Source: an uncultured Bacillota bacterium (lineage in GTDB: Bacteria; Bacillota; Clostridia; Oscillospirales; Oscillospiraceae). From it: a stretch of 10,367 nucleotides of DNA. Where the stretch lies: positions 1-10,367 of the forward strand of contig CANDCW010000081.1 of assembly GCA_947383275.1 (NCBI GenBank), given 5' to 3'. The translations under genes and the position numbers were made by a program. Below are positions 7,156-10,367 of this stretch, one piece after another (the first letter of the stretch is position 1; every line of letters starts with the position of its first letter). The notes beneath the pieces are model-generated. The model searched no databases and was not told where the DNA came from. It worked only from the letters and a program-made list of their open reading frames with translations.

Positions 7156-7459
7156 GAAACTATTTTATAATTTCCAGCCATTTTGTGAGTAGAATTATCG
7201 TTGTTAAGGACATTACTCTTCTGCCGCAGTATATGTTGCCATAACAAGAGGAAAAAGCATTTGATTGAGGTTAGAAAGGTATACCCTGTGGATTATTGGG
7301 GAAGTACTTTTCTAACCTCAATCTCTTTTTGCATTTTTGAGGAAACAGGGTCTGGATTTCTTGCGCTTCCTGCGGGTGCTGCCGGCCTGATCCATAGCGG
7401 TGTTAGCTGGTTATAGGGACGTGCCGGGCGGGAATAGGGTAGAGCGGAGGTGTTATAAA
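7156..7459. other. Intergenic region between yebC and sigK
   Basis: These 304 bases have no convincing complete gene. A 71-codon frame at 7201-7416 lacks a ribosome binding site and spans the hairpin. The region holds a long inverted repeat (7263-7323), probably the yebC terminator, and the sigK upstream region with its GGAGGTG site. sigK genes are normally read by sigma-E (with SpoIIID in Bacillus); I could not place a convincing sigma-E promoter here. Confidence 0.5.
7263..7330 (+). terminator. Long stem-loop with T tract after yebC
   Basis: GATTGAGGTTAGAAAGGTA (7263-7281) pairs with TACTTTTCTAACCTCAATC (7305-7323): 18 Watson-Crick pairs and one G-U, with a 23-base loop that can add three more pairs. 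CTTTTT follows at 7325-7330, and TTTTT again at 7334-7338. Best read as a rho-independent terminator of yebC. The stem is longer and poorer in GC than typical, and an A-rich stretch precedes it, so it may work from both sides. Alternatives are an attenuator of sigK or a relic of a small mobile repeat. Confidence 0.6.
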
Positions 7460-7768
7460 ATGCTGTCGCCTGTTATCTACCTTATGATGAATGGATTGTT
7501 TTTTACTCTGCGCCTGTCTGGGGGAGGAGGTTCTTTTCCACGCCCGCTGAAAGCAGCGGAAGAGAAGGATTATTTGGAGCGGTGTGCGCAAGGGGACTTG
7601 GAGGCTCGTAATATTTTGGTGGAACACAACCTGCGTCTGGTGGCGCACATTGTAAAGAAGGAGTACAGCGGAAGGAGGAATTTTCCCGCTCAAAAACGGC
7701 CCCCCAGGGGCCGCCGAATTTCAAATAAATATCAAGGTGCAGCACCTCTCTGGTGCTGCTTTTTTTGA
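7460..7768 (+). CDS. sigK: RNA polymerase sigma-K factor, N-terminal part, interrupted by an inserted element
   Basis: Sigma-K directs late mother-cell gene expression during sporulation. The first residues are a hydrophobic pro-sequence (MLSPVIYLMMNGLFFTLRL), followed by SFPRPL at 25-30, EEKDYLE, GDLEARNILVEHNLRLVAHI and VKK ending at 67. This matches the start of Bacillus pro-sigma-K, which has FPQPL and EHNLRLVAHIVKK. After residue 67-70 similarity stops: the DLISIGTIGLIK segment expected next is missing, and the frame runs 30-odd unrelated residues to a stop at 7766-7768. The remaining 3' two-thirds of sigK is not in this window. I chose ATG at 7460 because GGAGGTG (7446-7452) lies 7 bases before it. 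The pattern equals spoIVCB, the skin-split 5' half of sigK. It should be inactive unless the insert is excised. Confidence 0.88.
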   Translation: MLSPVIYLMMNGLFFTLRLSGGGGSFPRPLKAAEEKDYLERCAQGDLEARNILVEHNLRLVAHIVKKEYSGRRNFPAQKRPPRGRRISNKYQGAAPLWCCFF

Positions 7769-9284
7769 CTACAATATGGTCTAAAATTGTGGTGACCAGG
7801 GCGGAATTGATCCCGTTTTGGAAGGTTAGTTCCTCTTCCAGAGCGGCTCGGATTTTCTCCATCTGTGCCGCCGTCTGCTGTCCCTTTTCCACCTCCGCCT
7901 GGAGCGCCGCCAGCCGTTCTTCCAGAACCTTGGCCTGCTCATTGAATCCGTCGTTGCGCTGTTTGAACTCCGCTGTGGAGATGACGCCCTCAATGCTCAT
8001 CTCCAGCAGGCGGTCTTTTTTCGCCTGGATGGCGGACAGGTCCTCCTCAATGCGGCGGAGGTCCTGGGCGTGGTCGTGTTCATCGGGGACGGACTGAAGG
8101 ACGGTGACCACCGCGTCGATGATAGCCTGTTTGTTCCGGGCAAGCTGATTGAAAATGCCGGCCATGATCTGATCCAGCTCGGTGGTGCGCAGTTGTGGCG
8201 CGGCACACCCCGCCCGCCCTCGGTTGCGGTATTCCCGACACTGCCAGGTCTCTGTCTCACCATTTTTTCGTTTGACAACTTGCCGGTGAAAGCTGGTGCC
8301 ATGCTCCTCGCAGACGATCTTGCCGCTGTAGGGGTAGCGGTTGTGAAACTCCGCTCCGCTCTGGTGGGACATCATCTGCTGGCTGCGCCGCTTGTACAAG
8401 GCGTTGGCCCGATCCCACAGCTCCTCCGACACGATGGCCGGGATGGACGGGTCGGGGTACATCACCCACTCGCTCTTATCCAGGAAAATTTTTCGTTTGC
8501 TGCGGTAGTCCACCGTTTGGGATTTGTTGGCGCAGTACCAGCCCTTGTACTTGGGGTTGCAGAGGATGTGCCGGATGGTCAGTACATTGAAGGCGTTGCC
8601 CTTTCGGCTGGTAAAGCCCTCGTCAAATAACGTTTGAGAGATGCGGCGGATACCCATCTGTTGGTTGGCATAGAGGTCAAAGATGCGCCGCACCACCTGG
8701 GCCTCCGCTTCATTGATGGTGAGGACACAGTCCTTTTTATCGTACCCCCACAGCTTGTCATTGCCCAGAACGTGGCCGTTTTTGATGGCCTGGCGGAAGC
8801 CGAACTTCAGCCGCTCGGACAGCTTGCGCACCTCGTCCTGGGCCACCCCGGCCATGACCACCAGCCGGAACTCGCTGTCGCTGTCCAGGGTGTTGATGTT
8901 GTCGTTCTGGAACAGCACCCCCACGTCGTGCTCCAGCAGCTCCTGGGTGTATTTGATGCTGTCCAGGGTGGAACGGGAAAAGCGGGATATCTCCTTGGTG
9001 ATGATGAAGTCAAACCGCCCACCCTTGGCGTCAGTTATCATCCGTAAGAAGCTGTCCCGCTTCTTCGTGCTGGTGCCACTGATCCCCTCGTCAATGTACC
9101 CCGGCACAAAGGTCCAGTTGGGTTTTGACTGAATCAGCTCTGTGTAATATTGCACCTGGTTTTCCAGGCTGTTGATCTGCTCGTCCTTGTCGGTGGAAAC
9201 TCTGGCGTAGAAGGTCACCCGCAGGGGCAGGTCGAAGATGGTTTTTCCATTGCGCATTTCATTGCGTATTTTAAGGATATTCAC
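7503..9284 (-). CDS. Large serine site-specific recombinase (SpoIVCA-like), candidate excisionase of the sigK element
   Basis: A 593-codon frame. Residues about 22-165 are the resolvase catalytic domain, with YARVSTDKDEQINSL (nucleophile Ser30), DEGISGTSTKKRDSF at 65-79 and ITKEISRFSRS at 95-105. About 185-295 is the recombinase domain (LWGY..., IRRISQTLFDEGFTSR, CNPKYKGWY). About 320-365 is a zinc-ribbon region (C325, H328, C349, C360). About 405-490 is a coiled coil, followed by a terminal strand region HLDIYLKFGGPWGAVFER. The GTG start at 9284 has AAGGAGG (9294-9300) 9 bases upstream. The frame has no stop before the sigK junction. Its last 50-odd residues are antisense to sigK and unlike the family, so the natural C-terminus is probably near residue 535-540. 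In skin systems this enzyme excises the element in the mother cell. Its coupled upstream small gene overlaps it by 14 bases. Confidence 0.92.
   Translation of the reverse strand: MNILKIRNEMRNGKTIFDLPLRVTFYARVSTDKDEQINSLENQVQYYTELIQSKPNWTFVPGYIDEGISGTSTKKRDSFLRMITDAKGGRFDFIITKEISRFSRSTLDSIKYTQELLEHDVGVLFQNDNINTLDSDSEFRLVVMAGVAQDEVRKLSERLKFGFRQAIKNGHVLGNDKLWGYDKKDCVLTINEAEAQVVRRIFDLYANQQMGIRRISQTLFDEGFTSRKGNAFNVLTIRHILCNPKYKGWYCANKSQTVDYRSKRKIFLDKSEWVMYPDPSIPAIVSEELWDRANALYKRRSQQMMSHQSGAEFHNRYPYSGKIVCEEHGTSFHRQVVKRKNGETETWQCREYRNRGRAGCAAPQLRTTELDQIMAGIFNQLARNKQAIIDAVVTVLQSVPDEHDHAQDLRRIEEDLSAIQAKKDRLLEMSIEGVISTAEFKQRNDGFNEQAKVLEERLAALQAEVEKGQQTAAQMEKIRAALEEELTFQNGINSALVTTILDHIVVKKSSTREVLHLDIYLKFGGPWGAVFERENSSFRCTPSLQCAPPDAGCVPPKYYEPPSPLAHTAPNNPSLPLLSAGVEKNLLPQTGAE
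7655..7690. other. Putative attachment-site junction of the sigK intervening element
   Basis: The sigK reading frame loses similarity after the codon ending at 7660, and recombinase-like sequence on the other strand ends close to 7690, so the recombination junction should lie between them. GAAGGAG occurs twice, at 7657-7663 and 7671-7677, and might be part of the recombinase recognition half-site. The exact crossover bases cannot be set without the other end of the element or an intact sigK. Confidence 0.4.
7692..7713 (-). terminator. Possible terminator at the 3' end of the recombinase gene
   Basis: On the minus strand CGGCCCC and GGGGCCG form a 7-bp GC-rich stem (7713-7697) with a 3-base loop, followed at once by TTTTT (7696-7692). 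This is the form of a rho-independent terminator with a short U tract. It lies inside the open reading frame, coding for the GGPWGAVF stretch, so coding constraint may explain it. Confidence 0.4.
7739..7766 (+). terminator. Strong rho-independent terminator for the truncated sigK transcript
   Basis: GCAGCACC (7739-7746) and GGTGCTGC (7752-7759) form a perfect 8-bp stem around a TCTCT loop, followed by seven T (7760-7766). It works only in the plus direction; on the minus strand the hairpin is followed by no T tract. It lies inside the recombinase coding sequence on the other strand, just at the end of the truncated sigK frame. Confidence 0.85.
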
Positions 9285-9453
9285 ACTGCCCCGCCTCCTT
9301 TGCCAAACACACGGGATACCAGAAAAGTGGCGGAATATCTATTACAGAATGTACCAAATCTACTGCATTTGAGTAGGTGGTTTTCGACAATAGGCCGCAC
9401 GCGTACATTGCACCCAGAAGGACACTCAACAACTCTCTCTGTGCGTTTTCCAA
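9271..9453 (-). CDS. Small protein translationally coupled to the recombinase (SHOCT-like; possible directionality factor)
   Basis: A 60-codon gene with a TTG start at 9453, supported by GAGGTGAT about 6 bases upstream (9459-9466, minus). It ends at 9271, overlapping the recombinase start by 14 bases. Its own codons for AKEAG carry the AAGGAGG ribosome binding site of the recombinase, a typical coupling arrangement. The product starts MENAQRELLSVLLGAMYACG, with LLSKTTYSNAVDLV after it. The pattern of a hydrophobic helix, then G-LL-S-x-x-x-Y, recalls SHOCT-like short domains (G-L-I-T-x-x-E-Y) that often precede serine recombinases in Clostridia. No function is established. Because C. difficile skin encodes a small directionality factor for its sigK recombinase, this gene is a candidate for such a role, by position only. 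Confidence 0.6.
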   Translation of the reverse strand: MENAQRELLSVLLGAMYACGLLSKTTYSNAVDLVHSVIDIPPLFWYPVCLAKEAGQCEYP

Positions 9454-9581
9454 TTTATATCACCTCAGTTTATGAATATGTTTTTACAAAGAAAAAATGC
9501 CGGATGGTTTGGTATATATGCACAAAAATTTTGATTATTTTTTTGCGTTTTACCGATTTTGACCCTAAATATACCAGAATG

Positions 9582-9616
9582 TGTTGTAATCTATATATAA
9601 AGCGATTTTTACAACA
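9582..9616. repeat. Inverted repeat TGTTGTAA...TTACAACA
   Basis: TGTTGTAA (9582-9589) and TTACAACA (9609-9616) form a perfect 8-bp inverted repeat with a 19-base spacer. It lies in the AT-rich divergent region, about 30 bases upstream of the candidate -35 of the lipoprotein gene. A regulator binding site is possible; chance cannot be ruled out in such AT-rich DNA. Confidence 0.35.
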
Positions 9617-9645
9617 TAAGCAGATATTTTAATCACAACGCAACA

Positions 9646-9675
9646 TTTACAAAAATATTATTTCCATATTAAAAT
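9646..9675 (+). promoter_or_regulatory. Candidate promoter of the sugar-binding lipoprotein gene
   Basis: TTTACA (9646-9651) and TAAAAT (9670-9675) are 18 bases apart. Both hexamers are close to sigma-A consensus but not perfect. A start near 9682 would put the following stem-loop (9684-9712) at the very 5' end of the mRNA. Confidence 0.4.
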
Positions 9676-9683
9676 AAGCAAAA

Positions 9684-9712
9684 CTGCGTTGGATGATGAC
9701 CGGGCAACGCAG
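9684..9712 (+). promoter_or_regulatory. 5'-leader stem-loop / operator of the lipoprotein gene
   Basis: CTGCGTTG (9684-9691) and CAACGCAG (9705-9712) are a perfect 8-bp inverted repeat with a 13-base loop, ending nine bases before the AAGGA ribosome binding site (9722-9726). No T tract follows, so it is not a simple terminator. It may be an mRNA-stabilising 5' hairpin, or an operator for a sugar-responsive repressor. Confidence 0.45.
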
Positions 9713-9735
9713 GATAACGGAAAGGATGTGGAGTT

Positions 9736-10367
9736 ATGAAAAAAATTCCCCGCATAACGGCGGTAGCCTTGCTCGCTGCGCTGCTGCTGTCCCTGGCCGG
9801 GTGCGGCGCGTCCGACGGCAAGACCCATCTCAAGCTTCAGATTTGGGATGTCAACCAGCGAGCCGGCATGGAGGCTATGTGCGCCGCCTACACCGCCAAG
9901 CATCCCGACGTGAACATCGAGGTGCAGGTCACCAGCTGGGGCGAGTACTGGACCAAGCTGGAGGCTGCCGGCGAGTCCAACACCATGCCCGACATCTTCT
10001 GGATGCACACCGACCAGATTCTGTACTACGCCGACTTCGGCATCCTGGCCGACCTTACCGACCTCTTTGACGACGTGGAACCCAACTACTACAAGAACCA
10101 CTTCTCCGAGGTCTCCCTGGGCAACGCCAGCGGCTCCGATGGGCGCATCTACGGCGTGCCCAAGGACAAGGACAACATCGTCCTGGTATATAACCGGGAG
10201 ATGTTCGACCAGGCCGGGGTGGCTTACCCCGACGAGAACTGGACCTGGGACGACATGACCGAAGCCTCTCAGAAAATCTACGACGCCACCGGCAAATACG
10301 GCTACATGGCCTACAACGACGAGCAGCTGGGCTACTGGAACTTCGTCTACCAGAACGGCGGCTACAT
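9736..10367 (+). CDS. Carbohydrate ABC transporter substrate-binding lipoprotein (CUT1-type), N-terminal 210 residues
   Basis: An extracellular, lipid-anchored sugar-binding protein that would deliver substrate to an ABC importer. It starts MKKIPRITAVALLAALLLSL and has the lipobox LAGC with Cys23 as the lipidated residue. The mature part follows with LKLQIWDVNQRAG, YTAKHPDVNIEVQVTSWGEYW at about 54-74, MPDIFWM, DLTDLFDD, and YGVPKDKDNIVLVYNREMFD at about 139-158 before WTWDDMTEA. These are typical of family 1 (SBP_bac_1) proteins for oligosaccharides. ATG at 9736 has AAGGA at 9722-9726. The gene runs off the window, so permease genes, expected next, cannot be seen. Substrate is unknown. It faces away from the recombinase and may be cargo of the sigK element. 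Confidence 0.9.
   Translation, partial: MKKIPRITAVALLAALLLSLAGCGASDGKTHLKLQIWDVNQRAGMEAMCAAYTAKHPDVNIEVQVTSWGEYWTKLEAAGESNTMPDIFWMHTDQILYYADFGILADLTDLFDDVEPNYYKNHFSEVSLGNASGSDGRIYGVPKDKDNIVLVYNREMFDQAGVAYPDENWTWDDMTEASQKIYDATGKYGYMAYNDEQLGYWNFVYQNGGY

Larger units (their letters stand above)
7675..10367. mobile_element. skin-like sigK intervening element (left end; right end outside window)
   Basis: From the sigK break onward the sequence carries a convergent large serine recombinase, a small coupled gene, a promoter region and the start of a sugar-binding lipoprotein. The arrangement of a 5' sigK half facing a recombinase is that of the B. subtilis skin element (spoIVCB/spoIVCA) and of clostridial sigK insertions. 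The left edge is known to about 30 bases; the right edge and full cargo are not visible. It is not certain that the lipoprotein gene belongs to the element, since an old deletion or rearrangement could have placed it there. Confidence 0.65.

Noticed and set aside
7413..7440. A sigma-E-like promoter (ATA, 17 bases, AATAGGGT) before sigK
   Set aside because: The -10 is a poor match and the start would fall within the ribosome binding site, leaving no usable leader.
7400..7459. Upstream start for the sigK fragment at 7400
   Set aside because: The extra 20 residues are unlike sigma-K, and the GGAGGTG site directs initiation at the ATG at 7460.
8070..8630. Plus-strand frames of up to 186 codons inside the recombinase gene
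   Set aside because: They are antisense to a recombinase with clear motifs along its whole length; no ribosome binding site was seen.
9460..9500. A sigma-E-like promoter upstream of the small gene and recombinase
   Set aside because: A CATATTCAT-like -10 exists on the minus strand but the -35 is not convincing; the region is too AT-rich to call by eye.
9285..9735. Search for the sigK 3' half right of the recombinase
   Set aside because: No sequence coding for DLISIGTIGLIK or a later sigma-K region was found on either strand, so a miniature element fully inside the window is not supported.
1..10367. CRISPR arrays, tRNA or rRNA genes
   Set aside because: No regularly spaced repeats and no cloverleaf or rRNA-like stretches were recognised.

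Overview
The window looks like a chromosomal segment of a GC-rich, spore-forming member of the Clostridia, most like the gut Oscillospiraceae (Flavonifractor/Intestinimonas-like). The reasons are strong AGGAGG-type ribosome binding sites, an Rnf operon, Clostridia-like Pgk, CinA and YebC proteins, and the 5' part of the mother-cell sigma factor gene sigK. No name can be fixed without a search.

Layout. Bases 1-972, minus strand: the start of phosphoglycerate kinase (pgk, cut by the window edge), preceded by trmL, a tRNA wobble-base methyltransferase with a near-consensus promoter. Bases 973-1283: an AT-rich divergent promoter region. Bases 1284-2543, plus strand: cinA. Bases 2599-6299: a short Rnf-type operon with its own promoter, made of rnfC, a fused rnfD-rnfG gene and an rnfA-type gene. 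The usual rnfE and rnfB are absent, because the next gene is yebC (6427-7155), which has its own promoter.

From 7460 comes the main interest. A normal sigK start encodes a pro-sequence and the first part of the sigma fold. After about 67 codons (near 7661-7690) it loses similarity and runs into a convergent large serine recombinase gene (7503-9284, minus). This is the arrangement of the Bacillus/Clostridium skin (sigma-K intervening) elements, in which a SpoIVCA-type recombinase excises the insert in the mother cell and rebuilds sigK. No sigK 3' half is visible in the rest of the window. The element, if intact, therefore continues beyond base 10367 and would contain the sugar-ABC-transporter lipoprotein gene that begins at 9736. 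A small TTG-started gene (9271-9453, minus) overlaps the recombinase start and is a candidate accessory factor.

Working together: Rnf proteins couple ferredoxin/NAD redox to ion pumping, Pgk is glycolytic, and TrmL and YebC tune translation. The sigK/recombinase pair would form a developmental DNA switch. Two unusual details sit at the junction. The recombinase frame has no stop codon of its own and reads into antisense sigK. A strong plus-strand terminator is embedded in the recombinase coding sequence, where it would end the broken sigK transcript.
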